A DNA stretch of 64,000 nucleotides from Streptomyces puniciscabiei. Its GTDB lineage: Bacteria > Actinomycetota > Actinomycetes > Streptomycetales > Streptomycetaceae. The stretch spans positions 6,304,001 through 6,368,000 of the forward strand of contig NZ_VFNX01000001.1 of NCBI RefSeq assembly GCF_006715785.1. Reading direction: 5' to 3'. The first letter of the stretch is position 1, and every line of letters begins with the position of its first letter. Below, piece after piece: positions 45,740 through 55,390 of the stretch. The notes beneath the pieces are model-generated. The model was not told where the DNA came from and made no database searches. It saw only the letters and a list, made by a program, of their open reading frames with translations. Position numbers and translations under genes: made by a program.

Positions 45740-46951
45740 GTGACGAATCCGACATCCCAAGAGAAGGCACTCCGCGCTGTGACACCCCACCCCAGTACCA
45801 GCCGAGCGGTCCCGTCCCAGGTCGGCCCGGCCCCGAGAGCGTCCGCGGTCTGCTCGGCCCCGAGATCATCCGCGCTTGTACGTGACCAGCCGGACGAGGC
45901 GAACGGCAGGAAGCGGGGCCGGCTCGGTCCCGGCTGGTTCGCCGCCGTCATGGGCAGCGGGATCGTCGCCGTCGCGGCCGCCACCCTGCCGCGCAGTTTC
46001 CCCGGGCTCGGCGAGGCCGCCACGGTGGTCTGGGCGGGGACCGCGCTGCTGCTGATCGTGCTCGCCGTCAGCTATACCGGGCAGCGGGCGCTGCGGGTGC
46101 ATGCCGGTGATCCGGTACTGGCCCAGTTCTTCGGGGCGCCGCCGATGGCTCTGCTCACCGTCGGCGCCGGGACGCTGCTGCTCGGCCGGCGGCTGATCGG
46201 GGAGCGTGCGGCGGTGGATGCGGACTGGGTGCTGTGGTCGGCCGGTACGGTGCTGGGTCTTGCCACCGCCTGCACGGTGCCGTATCTCATGGTCGCGCGG
46301 CACCGTTTCACGCCGGACGCGGCGTTCGGCGGCTGGCTGCTACCGGTGGTGCCGCCGCTGGTCTCCGCCGCGGCGGGCGCGCTGCTCATCCCGCGGGCGC
46401 CGGCCGGGCAGGTGCGGCTGGCCCTGCTGCTGTGCTGCTACTCGATGCTCGGGCTCGGGTTGGTCGCGGTCCTGCTGGTGCTGGCCATGGTCTACAGCCG
46501 CCTGGTGCATCATGACGCGCCCGGCGGTGCGGTGGTGCCCACGATGTGGATCGGCGTGGGGGCGCTGGATCAGGCGGTGACAGCGCTGGGGACGCTGGCC
46601 ACGGCGTCGCCGAGCGCGCTGCCCGCCCCGTACGCGCGCGGGAGTGGTGTCGTAGCGCTCCTGGGTGGGCTCGGGATCTGGGGCTTCGCCCTGCTGTGGC
46701 TGGTACTGGCCACGGCGCTGACCGTACGGGAAATCCGCAGAGGGCTGCCCTTCGCGGCCACCTGGTGGTCCTTCATCTTCCCCCTCGGTGCGTGCGTCAC
46801 CGGCACCAGCGCGCTCGCTGCTCGTACGGGCTCGCAGCTGTTCGTCTGGATCGCCGTCGTCCTGTACGCCCTGCTCGTCGCCGCCTGGGCGGTGGTCGCC
46901 TGGCACTCCCTGCGCCATGCTGTCCGGCAGCGTGAGCGCGCCCGCCGCTGA
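45740..46951 (+). CDS. TDT family (tellurite-resistance/dicarboxylate) transporter
   Basis: A 403-residue protein with about ten membrane helices. GPGWFAAVMGSGIVAVAAAT at the first helix is the family signature (TehA/SLAC1 fold); WWSFIFPLGACVTGTSALA near the C-terminus is the matching late motif. Homologues transport C4-dicarboxylates or anions or give tellurite resistance. The first 60 residues are polar and Pro/Ser-rich and unlike the family, so the true start may be downstream; the listed GTG lacks a good ribosome-binding site. It ends just before a strong convergent terminator. Confidence 0.75.
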   Translation: MTNPTSQEKALRAVTPHPSTSRAVPSQVGPAPRASAVCSAPRSSALVRDQPDEANGRKRGRLGPGWFAAVMGSGIVAVAAATLPRSFPGLGEAATVVWAGTALLLIVLAVSYTGQRALRVHAGDPVLAQFFGAPPMALLTVGAGTLLLGRRLIGERAAVDADWVLWSAGTVLGLATACTVPYLMVARHRFTPDAAFGGWLLPVVPPLVSAAAGALLIPRAPAGQVRLALLLCCYSMLGLGLVAVLLVLAMVYSRLVHHDAPGGAVVPTMWIGVGALDQAVTALGTLATASPSALPAPYARGSGVVALLGGLGIWGFALLWLVLATALTVREIRRGLPFAATWWSFIFPLGACVTGTSALAARTGSQLFVWIAVVLYALLVAAWAVVAWHSLRHAVRQRERARR

Positions 46952-46990
46952 CAGCGCCCGTGTAACGCTCCGCATGACACGGACGCGTCG

Positions 46991-47030
46991 CGCGAACCCG
47001 GCTGTCTGCCGACGGGCAGCCGGGTTCGCG
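46991..47030. terminator. terminator after the TDT transporter
   Basis: CGCGAACCCGGCTG and its exact complement are separated by 12 bases, 40 bases past the stop. It also faces the convergent broken TDT gene. Confidence 0.75.
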
Positions 47031-47084
47031 CCGCACCGCAACGCGTGCCTATGGCAGCGCCCCGGTTGCCGTCGAGGCCGGTTG

Positions 47085-47805
47085 CGGTCGCACGTCCCAG
47101 CTCATGCGTGGTGACCGCATACATGCCGACCGGGAAGACGAGGTTCCACCAGCCGAGCTCGTAGCGCAGCGGGATACGGCGCAGCGCGTGCCGCCAAACG
47201 CCCAGAGCCAGCAGGAGCGGGATCAGCCAGCCTGAGAACGCCCACAGGACGACGGACGTCCCGATGACGAGCGGGCGCGACATATTGCATCAGGCCGACG
47301 GCCCAGCACACCACTGCCAGGACGGCCAGTGCGTGTCCCGGGGTCACCCGGGCCAGCGATGCCGCCGCGACCGCCACCGACTCCGATCCCACCGACCACA
47401 GGAACCAGGTGCCGTTCACCTGGTCGAGCGAGGGGCCCCGCTTCAGCGTCGTGATGAGCGCGAGCGGGATGCCGTAGTCCAGCACCACCCACCCCAGCGT
47501 CCCGAACGCCAGGAACGCCCCGGAGACCGCGGTGTGTCCGGCCGGCACAAAGCGAGCAGCCAGCCGTTCGAGGAGATCGCGAGGGTGAGGAACGCGAAGG
47601 CACGCGGCCCGAGGAGATCCGCGACGAACCGCTCGCGCCGGCGCAGCAGCCGCCAGCCGTAGGCGGGCACCAGTACGGCACAACCGGCCAGGGGCACCCA
47701 CAGCAGTACGGCGGAGGCGGTGTCGGCGCCGTTGACGTACAGGGCCGTGGAGACGGTGCCGGTGCCCATCATGAACGCGAGTGCGCGCGCGTTGAGATTG
47801 GCCAC
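47085..47805 (-). pseudogene. second TDT family transporter, frameshifted and truncated
   Basis: Three frames carry consecutive parts: NARALAFMMGTGTVSTALYV with LAISSNGWLLAL, then AVSGAFLAFGTLGWVVLDYG and TWFLWSVGSESVAVAAASLA, then RPLVIGTSVVLWAFSGWLIP and WWNLVFPVGMYAVTTHELGR. Frame changes occur near 47560 and 47285. The sequence stops resembling the family after about 47085, losing the last helices. It is divergent in sequence from the intact TDT gene with which it converges. Confidence 0.7.
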
Positions 47806-47894
47806 CGCGGCGGAGACCGCCGCGCGGTGTCCGGGCGGCCGGAACCGGGAGCGGCGCGTCCGTGCTCGGGACGGGCGGCATCCGGGCGCCGCTC

Positions 47895-48268
47895 ATCGTG
47901 AGAGCCGGGTTCGGTGAGCCATTCGGCCAGGACCGCGGTATGGCTGTGGTCCATGTCCTGGGTGGAGGTCAGCAGGGTGAGTCTGCGGTGTTGGGCCAGG
48001 TCCCGAAGCCGGGCAGCTGCGTATTTGTGCCGTTGATCGCCCAGTCGGTGAGATAGCGGCGGCGGAACTCACCGAACCGCTGGCGGTGGCGGCCGTACCA
48101 GCGCTGCAGCTCGATGGAGGGTGCGACCTCCCGCAGCCACTCGTCGAGCGGTGCGCCTTGCCGGCGCAGACCTTTCAGCCAGACCCGGTCGACCAGCACG
48201 CGCTCGCCGACCTCGCCGTCCTCGCTCGGCGTCTGCTCGTCGATTCTGCGGCAGATGATCTCGGACAC
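47895..48268 (-). pseudogene. DUF488 family protein, frameshifted
   Basis: From the GTG at 48268 (GGAGG seven bases upstream) the frame encodes ERVLVDRVWLKGLRRQGAPL, DEWLREVAPSIELQRWYG and FGEFRRRYLTDW, the DUF488 core. Then, after a shift near 48010, RLTLLTSTQDMDHSHTAVLA completes the domain. One indel separates the two. The intact protein would be about 120 residues of unknown activity. It lies between the 2-oxoglutarate dehydrogenase gene and the TDT remnant on the same strand. Confidence 0.65.
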
Positions 48269-48313
48269 GACGCGTCCTCCGACGCAGGCCGGAGAACTCA
48301 CCGGCCCGCCCCG

Positions 48314-51070
48314 TCACGATCTTGTGGACTGGAAGGCCGATGCCACGAGAGCCTTCTGCTCCACGCCGTGCCGGCGGGCCGAGCCGACCGCGGGCGCGGG
48401 CGCCTCGGGCCGGCTCACGCACTCCACGGCGCGCCGGGTCAGCCGGTGCAGACGCGGCGCGACGAACGACCACGCACCCTGGTTCTCCGGCTCCTCCTGC
48501 ACCCACCGCACGTCCGCGGCCGCGGGGAAGTGGGCGAGTTCCGCCGCGAGTTCCTCGTCGGGGAACGGGTAGAGGCGCTCCACGCGGACGATCGCCGTGT
48601 CGGTCGAGCCCGCGGCGTGCCGGTGGGCGTCGAGGTCGTAGAAGACCTTGCCCGAGCACAGCAGCACGCGCGAGACACGGGCCGGGTCCGTCGTGTCGTC
48701 CGGCAGGACCGGGCGGAAGCCGCCCTGGGTGAACTCGGACAGGGCGGAGACGGCCGCCTTCGACCGCAGCATCGACTTCGGGGTGAAGACCACCAGTGGC
48801 CTGCGGCCGTCCAGCGCCTGCTGCCTGAGCAGATGGAAGTAGTTGCCCGGCAGGGAGGGCATGGCCACGGTCATGTTGTCCTGCGCGCACAATTGCAGGA
48901 AGCGTTCGATCCGGGCGGAGGAGTGGTCGGGGCCCTGGCCTTCCAGGCCGTGGGGCAGCAGCATGGTCACTGCGGAGCGCTGGCCCCACTTCTGCTCGGA
49001 CGAGGCGATGTACTCGTCGACGACCGTCTGCGCGCCGTTGGCGAAGTCACCGAACTGGGCCTCCCACAGCACCAGGGCTTCCGGACGGGCCTGCGCATAG
49101 CCGTACTCGAAGGCCAGCGCCGCCAGTTCGGACAGCATCGAGTCGTACGATGCGAAGCTCGCGGCCTGCGGGCTGAGGGAGTTCAGCGGCGTGTGCTCCG
49201 CGCCGGTGCGCCGGTCGGTCAGTACGGCGTGGCGCTGGCCGAAGGTGCCGCGCCGGGAGTCCTGCCCGGCCAGCCGTACCGGGACGCCGTCCAGCAGCAG
49301 CGAACCGATCGCCAGTGTCTCCGCGGTGGCCCAGTCGACGGTGCCGGTGTCGAGCGTCGCCGTACGCCGGTGCAGCTGTGGCAGGACACGCGGGTGCACG
49401 GTGAAGCCCTGCGGCAGGTCGGTCTGCGATGCGATGACCTGACGGGCCCTCGCCTCGTCGATCGCGGTCGCCGTGCGCTGGGTGGCCGCCTGTCCGGCGT
49501 CGGCGCAAGGAAGGTCTTCGGCCGGTGCGGGAGCGGGCAGCGCCCGGGTCTCGGCGAAGGCCCGTTCGAGGTGATCCTGGTAGTTGCGGCGGGCACTGTC
49601 CGCCTGCCGCTCGCCGATGTCCCCGCGGCGTATGAGGGCCGCGGCGTACAGCGTGCGCACCGAAGCCTTGGCGTCGATGCGTTCGTACATCATCGGCTGC
49701 GTGATGGACGGGTCGTCGACCTCGCTGTGCCCGTGGCGCCGGTAGCAGACCAGATCGACCACGACGTCCTTGTGGAACGCCTGGCGGTAGTCGAAGGCCA
49801 TCCGTGCGACGCGGTCGACGGCTTCCGGGTCGTCGCCGTTGACGTGGAAGATCGGGGCCTCCACCATCCGTGCCACATGGGTGGCGTACGTGCTCGAACG
49901 GCCGTTGGCGGGGAGGGTGGTGAAGCCGACCTGGTTGTTGACGACCACGTGGACCGTCCCGCCCGTGCGGTAGCCCGGCAGTTGCGACATGTTCAGGGTC
50001 TCGGCGACCACGCCCTGGCCGGCGAAGGCCGCGTCGCCGTGGAGGACGACCGGCAGTACGGGGAAGGGCTCGCCCTGGTCCCCGGCCAGGTCCTGCTTGG
50101 CGCGCACCACGCCCTGGGCCACCGGCCCCACGATCTCCAGGTGCGAGGGGTTCGCCACGACCGAGACGGCGATGGTGCCGCCGTTCAGGGCACGGTAGGT
50201 GCCCTCCGCGCCGAGGTGGTACTTCACGTCCCCCGAGCCCTGGACCGACCGGATGTCCACCGTGTCCTCGAACTCGTCGAATATCTGGCCGTAGGACTTG
50301 CCGATGATGTTGGCCAGGACGTTGAGCCGGCCGCGGTGCGCCATCCCGATGACGGCTTCTCGGACACCGTTTTCGATGGCGCGGAGCAACAGGGCGTCGA
50401 GCAGCACGATGGCCGACTCGCCGCCTTCGAGCGAGTACCGCTTCTGGCCCACGTACTTGGTCTGCAGGAACGTCTCGAACGCCTCCGCGGCCCCCAACCG
50501 GTAGAGGATCCGCAGCTGCCCGGCACGGTCCGGGCGGCGCTGCGGGCCCTCGACGCGCTGCTGGATCCAGCGGCGTTCCCGGGCGTCCTGGATGTGCATG
50601 TACTCGAACCCGGCGGTGCGGCAGTAGAACTCCCGCAATGCGCCCAGCACTTCGTCGAGTGTCATCGTGGCGCGCCCGGCGAACCCGTCCACGGCGAAGT
50701 CCTCCGCCCGGTCCGCGTCGTTGAGTCCGAACGCGGCGATGTCGAGCTCCGGATGTGCTGCGGCTGGCCGGGCCATGAGCGGATCCGTTCCGGCCATCAG
50801 ATGCCCGCGCACACGATACGCGTGGATGAGCGCCGCGACCCGGACCGCCTTGAGGGCCACCTCGTCGGTGCCCTTGTGGTGTTGGGCCGAGGCGGTCAGG
50901 GAGGCTGCGGCGGCCGGGGACACCAGAGTGGCGAAGAAGTCCCTCCACGTCTGGTCGACCGAGCCGGGGTCCTGGAGGTAACGCCGCCGCTGCTCGTCCA
51001 CGACCCATTCGTTGAGCCCGAAGTCCAGCCCGTGAGACGCTGCTCGAGCGGTGTCTGATTGCGACGCCAT
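48314..51070 (-). CDS. sucA: 2-oxoglutarate dehydrogenase E1 component without fused E2 domain
   Basis: A 918-residue thiamine-diphosphate enzyme that decarboxylates 2-oxoglutarate. The N-terminal lipoyl-partner motif LNEWVVDEQRRRYLQDPGSV leads directly into HAYRVRGHLMAGTDPL. The TPP core has YSLEGGESAIVLLDALL, GMAHRGRLNVLAN, HGDAAFAGQGVVAETLNMSQ and VVVNNQVGFTT; the transketolase-like and C-terminal domains include RRGTFGQRHAVL, HGLEGQGPDHSSARIERFLQ and WVQEEPENQGAWSFV. The usual actinobacterial enzyme of about 1250 residues has an E2 succinyltransferase domain between the N-terminal motif and the E1 core; here it is absent. It is therefore a second-type SucA or decarboxylase. The start is ATG 51070. 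Confidence 0.8.
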   Translation of the reverse strand: MASQSDTARAASHGLDFGLNEWVVDEQRRRYLQDPGSVDQTWRDFFATLVSPAAAASLTASAQHHKGTDEVALKAVRVAALIHAYRVRGHLMAGTDPLMARPAAAHPELDIAAFGLNDADRAEDFAVDGFAGRATMTLDEVLGALREFYCRTAGFEYMHIQDARERRWIQQRVEGPQRRPDRAGQLRILYRLGAAEAFETFLQTKYVGQKRYSLEGGESAIVLLDALLLRAIENGVREAVIGMAHRGRLNVLANIIGKSYGQIFDEFEDTVDIRSVQGSGDVKYHLGAEGTYRALNGGTIAVSVVANPSHLEIVGPVAQGVVRAKQDLAGDQGEPFPVLPVVLHGDAAFAGQGVVAETLNMSQLPGYRTGGTVHVVVNNQVGFTTLPANGRSSTYATHVARMVEAPIFHVNGDDPEAVDRVARMAFDYRQAFHKDVVVDLVCYRRHGHSEVDDPSITQPMMYERIDAKASVRTLYAAALIRRGDIGERQADSARRNYQDHLERAFAETRALPAPAPAEDLPCADAGQAATQRTATAIDEARARQVIASQTDLPQGFTVHPRVLPQLHRRTATLDTGTVDWATAETLAIGSLLLDGVPVRLAGQDSRRGTFGQRHAVLTDRRTGAEHTPLNSLSPQAASFASYDSMLSELAALAFEYGYAQARPEALVLWEAQFGDFANGAQTVVDEYIASSEQKWGQRSAVTMLLPHGLEGQGPDHSSARIERFLQLCAQDNMTVAMPSLPGNYFHLLRQQALDGRRPLVVFTPKSMLRSKAAVSALSEFTQGGFRPVLPDDTTDPARVSRVLLCSGKVFYDLDAHRHAAGSTDTAIVRVERLYPFPDEELAAELAHFPAAADVRWVQEEPENQGAWSFVAPRLHRLTRRAVECVSRPEAPAPAVGSARRHGVEQKALVASAFQSTRS

Positions 51071-51380
51071 GGCGCGAACGCCTTCTTTCCTCTGTGAAGC
51101 CTTGGGATGGCGGACGCGGCTACGGCGGTCGTCCGCCTGCGTGTCAGGTGTTCGAGGACTTCGCAACCGTTGCGGAGACCGACCCGTTCGACCGAGTCGC
51201 ACTGACGACGCTAGGACGCCGGGAGTGCGGAGACGGATGGTCGGGCGCGCCACGACGGCCTCACATCAGGACATCGGCCGGGTGACGGCCTGCTGCCTGC
51301 CGTCGTCGCACAGTCGGAGTGCGGGCGGGTGACGCCGTCCTGATCCGAGGGCGCCGGAGAACCGACCCCTGGGAAGGAAT

Positions 51381-51894
51381 ATGATCGACTACGATTTGTC
51401 GGACACCACGCGGTGGCAGTTTCCAGGGGTCCTGCGGACCTTGTCTCGTGCACGGTGAGTTGCGGGTGCAGCACGGACTGTCGCTCCATGACTACCTCAT
51501 TCTCGGCGCGCTCGCCGAGGCCGCGAGCGGATCTGTGCCCGTTGCCAAGCCGGCGGCGTTCCTCCAGGACTCCGGGGACCGGTTGTCCTACCTCCTCCGG
51601 GGTCTGCAGGCGGCCGGACTGATTGATCGCCATCGTCGTGCCGGAGACCGCGGGACGGTCGAGGCCACCCTGACCGACGCAGGACGCTCCAGGTTCGCCG
51701 CCGCCGAGACGAGCGCGCAGGCGCTGATGCGCCAGCTCAGTCCCGGATGGCAGCAGTCCATCCGCGAACTCGCCGCGCCCGCACGGCCGCCCGACCGCTG
51801 CATCCCTCATGGCGATGGGCATCTCCGCCGAGGCCAACGCCTACCTGTGCGGCCGGCGTCCTACGGCCGCCCGGGGTTCGCTCGCTGCAGGTAG
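51381..51894 (+). pseudogene. MarR-like winged-helix regulator, likely frameshifted
   Basis: From the ATG at 51381, behind GGAAGGA, MIDYDLSDTTRWQF and VLRTLSRAR meet a stop at 51456. A second frame from about 51448 continues HGELRVQHGLSLHDYLILGA, LSYLLRGLQAAGLIDRHRRA and the wing TVEATLTDAGRSRFA of a MarR-type domain. One indel near 51445 joins them, and the C-terminus after 51790 no longer resembles the family. It is divergent from the E1 dehydrogenase gene. If the GTG at 51448 is used, a shortened regulator without the first helix would be made. Confidence 0.5.
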
Positions 51895-51907
51895 CCGACC
51901 GGTCGGT
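51890..51907. promoter_or_regulatory. TetR operator upstream of the TetR gene
   Basis: TAGCCGACCGGTCGGTTA is an 18-base near-perfect palindrome 20 bases before the TetR start. It differs at two positions from the palindrome at 55608-55625 upstream of an SDR operon. Confidence 0.65.
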
Positions 51908-51926
51908 TATTTCGTACGCTGATGTC

Positions 51927-52547
51927 ATGGGACGTACCTCCGACGCCAGGCGGAAGCTCCTGGACGCCGCCCGCTCGCTGATCGAGGAGCGCGGGTACTC
52001 GGCGCTCGGCGTGGCCGAGATCTGCAAGGCCGCCGGGGTGCCGAAGGGGAGTTTCTACTACTTCTTCGAGTCCAAGGAGGCCCTCGCACTCGCGGTCGTC
52101 GACGAACACTGGGCGGCCCAGAAGCGCGACTGGACACAAGCCCTGACCGGTGACGCGGAGCCGCTGTGGCGGTTGCGGCGGCTGTTCGAGGAGACGGAGG
52201 CCGGCCAGCGTGCCGTCCAGCTGGGCTGCGGCACCGTGGCGGGCTGTCTGTTCGGGAACCTCACTCTGGAGCTGAGCAACCAGACCGAGGCGGTCCGCGA
52301 GCGGCTGCAGGAGATCTTCGACGCACAGGTCGACATGGTGGAGTCCGTCATCGCCGAGGCCCGTGAGCGCGGCGAGGTCGGCGTGGCCGACACCCGTGAG
52401 GCGGCGCGCGCCGTCGTGGCCCAGCTGGAAGGCCAGGTGATGTTCGCCAAGCTGTACAACAACACGGACCGGCTCGGCCCCCTGTGGCCCAACTGCCTGG
52501 CCCTCCTCGGCGGACGGCCGACGCAGGAGGCCGTGACCGGCGTCTGA
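51927..52547 (+). CDS. TetR/AcrR family transcriptional regulator
   Basis: A 206-residue repressor. The N-terminal helix-turn-helix is in ARSLIEERGYSALGVAEICK and AGVPKGSFYYFFESKEALAL; the C-terminal ligand domain has QLGCGTVAGCLFGNLTLELS, typical of the group with a Cys-containing pocket, as in NemR-type regulators that respond to electrophiles. A palindrome stands at its promoter, and an almost identical one controls the SDR/NTF2-like operon 3.7 kb away, so autoregulation and control of that operon are likely. The broken MFS gene converges with it. The start is ATG 51927; no good Shine-Dalgarno is seen. Confidence 0.85.
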   Translation: MGRTSDARRKLLDAARSLIEERGYSALGVAEICKAAGVPKGSFYYFFESKEALALAVVDEHWAAQKRDWTQALTGDAEPLWRLRRLFEETEAGQRAVQLGCGTVAGCLFGNLTLELSNQTEAVRERLQEIFDAQVDMVESVIAEARERGEVGVADTREAARAVVAQLEGQVMFAKLYNNTDRLGPLWPNCLALLGGRPTQEAVTGV

Positions 52548-52612
52548 GGCCCGATCTTCGCCTGCGCGACGGCTCCTGGCGGCTGCGGCGGCCCGGGGAG
52601 GGCCCGGTCTCC

Positions 52613-53830
52613 TCAGGCCTCGTCCTCGTCCAGCACGGGGCAGGCGTACACCGGTGCGGACTGCCCCACCTGCCCGGCAGACCGTGCCGCAGGGCTCTGG
52701 TCCACGACCGGCATCGCGTGGGGGAAGCCGACGCGGAGCGCGGCGGCGGCGACCGCGCCGGCCAGGACCACCGCCGAGGCCAGGATCAGAGCCTGGTGGT
52801 AGCCGTGGTGGAGCAAGGGGGTGACGGCCAGCGGGCCGAGGATCTGGCCGACCGAGTAGCCGGCGATCAGCAGCGCGACCGACCGCGGAAACCGCAGATG
52901 AGCGCCCGCGGCAAGGGTGAGGGTGCTGATGCCGATGAACGTTGCGCCGAACAGGATCGCTGAGACCAGTGCGGCCGGCACCCCGGCGACGACGGCGGGC
53001 ACGGCGATGCCGACGGCCTGGATGACCAGCACGGTGAGCAGCAGGCCGGGGCGGGACCAGCGATGCGCGAACCATGCCCACAGCGCCGAGGACGGCACGG
53101 CGGCCAGTCCGGCCAGCACCCAGGCGCCACTGCCGACCCAGCCCGGGTGAGCCTTGTCCGATCGCGGCGACGAGGAAGGTGCCGGCGACGATGTACCCGA
53201 TGCCCTCCAGCGTGTAGCTGACGAACAGAGCGCTGAACCAGCGGTGTACCCGTGTCCTGGGATGCGAGCCCGCCCCGCCGCCGGAGGGTGCGGGCGTTTC
53301 CTCCGGACGCAAGGTCCAGCAGGCGACGGACGTGAGCGCGCAGAGCACGGCCGAGGCCCACCAGGCGGAGCGCCAGTCGCCGAACGCGCGCAGGAAGAGG
53401 ACGACCAGACCGGACAGGGCGATCCCGGCGCCGACGCCTCCGAAGGCCCAGCCGGTCGGGTGGGCGGGGTGCTGCCTGAGGTGGCCGAGGAGGGAGTTGA
53501 CCGCGATGACGAAGATCAGGGCGCTGGTGATCCCGGCGAGCAGCCGGAGCGCAAGCCACGCGCCGGTGCTGTGGACGGTGGACATCCCCGCCAGAGTGGC
53601 GGTCAGTACCACCAGGGAGACGCGAAGGAGCAGACGGGAGCGGACCGGCGCCGGGACGAGGATGCCCGCCGGCACGCCGATCAGACAGCCGACATAGTTG
53701 GCGGTGGCCAGGTTCGCACCGGCACTCGCGGACAGCCCCGCCTGCGCGTGCATCAGCGGCAGGATCGGGGTGTAGACGAAGCGGCCGACGCCCATGCCTG
53801 CCGCCAGTGCCGCGGCGGCCTGGCCGCGTG
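52613..53830 (-). pseudogene. YbfB/YjiJ-type MFS transporter, frameshifted
   Basis: The N-terminal part, LAAGMGVGRFVYTPILPLM, is the family signature, followed by LATANYVGCLIGVPAGILV and GWAFGGVGAGIALSGLVV. Near 53145 the frame changes, and the rest (VLAGLAAVPSSALWAWFAHR, GYSVGQILGPLAVTPLLHHG) ends at 52613. A further mismatch of frames before 53795 affects the first 35 codons, where a GGCCAGG-type duplication is visible. Joined, the parts make a normal 12-helix exporter of about 400 residues. It could be one sequencing indel away from intact. Confidence 0.65.
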
Positions 53831-53998
53831 GCCGCCTGGCCGCGCGGCGAGTGCAGCGTGCGGTGCGGACGAACGGACGACAGGCCCAGGTCCGGCGAAC
53901 TCATGTGGATATCCCTCTGACGCGGTGCAGACCTTGGTTGATGAAGACCTCGGTGCCGCAGCCACGGGTGACGGCGAGGGCCCCGGCACAGGCGCCGG

Positions 53999-54301
53999 TC
54001 ACTGCGCCGCGCCGACCGTGCCCGGGTCGTTGGGGTGAGGCACCAGTGCGGTGACGGTGAAGGTCATCCAGGACCGGAGCGGCAGTGTGCCGAGTATCTT
54101 CTCGTGCAGCTCGGCTTCGTCGGCGGCCCGCCAGATGCCGATGCTGCGCAGCTCGCCGAGCGGACGCCACAGCCGGTACAGATGGCCGGAAGCGGCCAGT
54201 TCCGCCGCGCGGACGGCCTCGGCGGCTCGGCGCCGCCCGACCTCGTCCGCACCGACGCCCTCGGGGACGGTGGTGGTGATCTGCACCAGGAACTCTGGCA
54301 T
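53999..54301 (-). CDS. muconolactone isomerase-like protein
   Basis: A 100-residue ferredoxin-like alpha/beta protein: EFLVQITTTVPEGVGADEVG, then AAEAVRAAELAASGHLYRLW and LHEKILGTLPLRSWMTFTVT followed by LVPHPNDPG, matching muconolactone delta-isomerase (CatC) and its YCII-type relatives. In the catechol branch it would convert muconolactone to 3-oxoadipate enol-lactone; no other cat gene is adjacent, so another small-molecule role is possible. It is divergent from a LysR gene, the usual regulator type for such genes. Beta-ketoadipate pathway genes occur at the far end of the window. Confidence 0.7.
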   Translation of the reverse strand: MPEFLVQITTTVPEGVGADEVGRRRAAEAVRAAELAASGHLYRLWRPLGELRSIGIWRAADEAELHEKILGTLPLRSWMTFTVTALVPHPNDPGTVGAAQ

Positions 54302-54466
54302 CTCCTCGCTCCTCTCGGATCCACGCCGGAGTCACTGGATCCGCGTCGTAGGGCCGTTCGGTGCCCCGTCCTCGCCTTCGTGCAGCCATCCTGGCCCTGC
54401 CACCAGGGACGTTGCCACGACCGGCTCCCTCCTTGCTGATAGGTGACACCTCCCAGCGCGCGTAGC

Positions 54467-55390
54467 ATGACGGGCGTGGAGCTGCGCCAACTGAGGTATT
54501 TCATCGCGGTGGCCGAGGAGCTGAACTTCGGCCGGGCCGCCGCGCGGCTTCTGATCGCGGGCCCTTCCCTCTCCCAGCAGATCAAGGCCCTCGAACGCGA
54601 CCTCGGGGTGCGCCTCTTCGAGCGCGATCGCCGCTCGGTGTCCCTCACTCCGGCCGGTGCGGAACTGCTCCCGCACACCCGCGCTCTGCTGGAACGGGCG
54701 GATGACCTCCAGCGCCGCGCCGGCCGGCTGTCCGGCTCCGAACCGGTCCGGCTCGGCTACGTCAACTGGCTGCCCGGAGATCTGACCGTTCGTACCTCCG
54801 CGGTGGCTCAGATCCACATCGACGCCTGGGTCGCCCCCTCCCACACCCAGGCAGCCCGGGTGGCCGACGGCAGCCTCGATCTCGCGGTGTGCTGGGTCCG
54901 GGCCGAGGACGTGGAACGGCACCGCCTGAACGCCCGGATCCTCGGCGCCGATCGGCTCTATGCCGTCGCCAAGGGAGACGACACCAGCCCCGTGCGGGCC
55001 CGGGACACCGCGGTTCTCCTCGACGACGACATCACGTCCTGGTCGTCCTGGAACGTCTACGCCGAAGAACTCGCCCGTGACACCGGAGCCCGAGCCGTGC
55101 CCATATCGGACGGCGGCATCACCGGCCCGGCCTTCTTCGACCACGTCCGCCGCAGCGGCCGTCCGATCATCAACTCGCCCAAGGGTCAGACCTGCGCGCT
55201 CCCGGCCGATCTGGTGCGACGCCCCGTCGTCGCCCCCGAGGTCTACTGGACCTGGTCCCTCGTCCGACGCGAGGACGAGGCACGCGCGGCGGTCATCGCT
55301 GCCATGGACGCCCTGTGTGACGGCGTCGTAGACCTCGGCATACGCGCCGCCGACGCCTGGCTGCCCGCCGGCGACCCGTACCGACAGTAG
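54467..55390 (+). CDS. LysR family transcriptional regulator
   Basis: A 307-residue regulator. LRQLRYFIAVAEELNFGRAA and LLIAGPSLSQQIKALERDLG form the N-terminal helix-turn-helix, with LFERDRRSVSLTPAG completing the wing. The remaining 210 residues form a periplasmic-binding-like effector domain (LDLAVCWVRAEDVERHRLNA). It is divergent from the muconolactone isomerase-like gene with 165 bases between, a typical arrangement for control of that gene. Starts at ATG 54467 or GTG 54476 are both possible; the latter begins exactly at the conserved VELRQL. Confidence 0.85.
   Translation: MTGVELRQLRYFIAVAEELNFGRAAARLLIAGPSLSQQIKALERDLGVRLFERDRRSVSLTPAGAELLPHTRALLERADDLQRRAGRLSGSEPVRLGYVNWLPGDLTVRTSAVAQIHIDAWVAPSHTQAARVADGSLDLAVCWVRAEDVERHRLNARILGADRLYAVAKGDDTSPVRARDTAVLLDDDITSWSSWNVYAEELARDTGARAVPISDGGITGPAFFDHVRRSGRPIINSPKGQTCALPADLVRRPVVAPEVYWTWSLVRREDEARAAVIAAMDALCDGVVDLGIRAADAWLPAGDPYRQ

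Noticed and set aside
48086..51058. A 990-codon open frame on the plus strand
   Set aside because: It is antisense to the E1 dehydrogenase gene, has no family motifs and has the His/Arg/Gly-rich look of a shadow frame in high-GC DNA.
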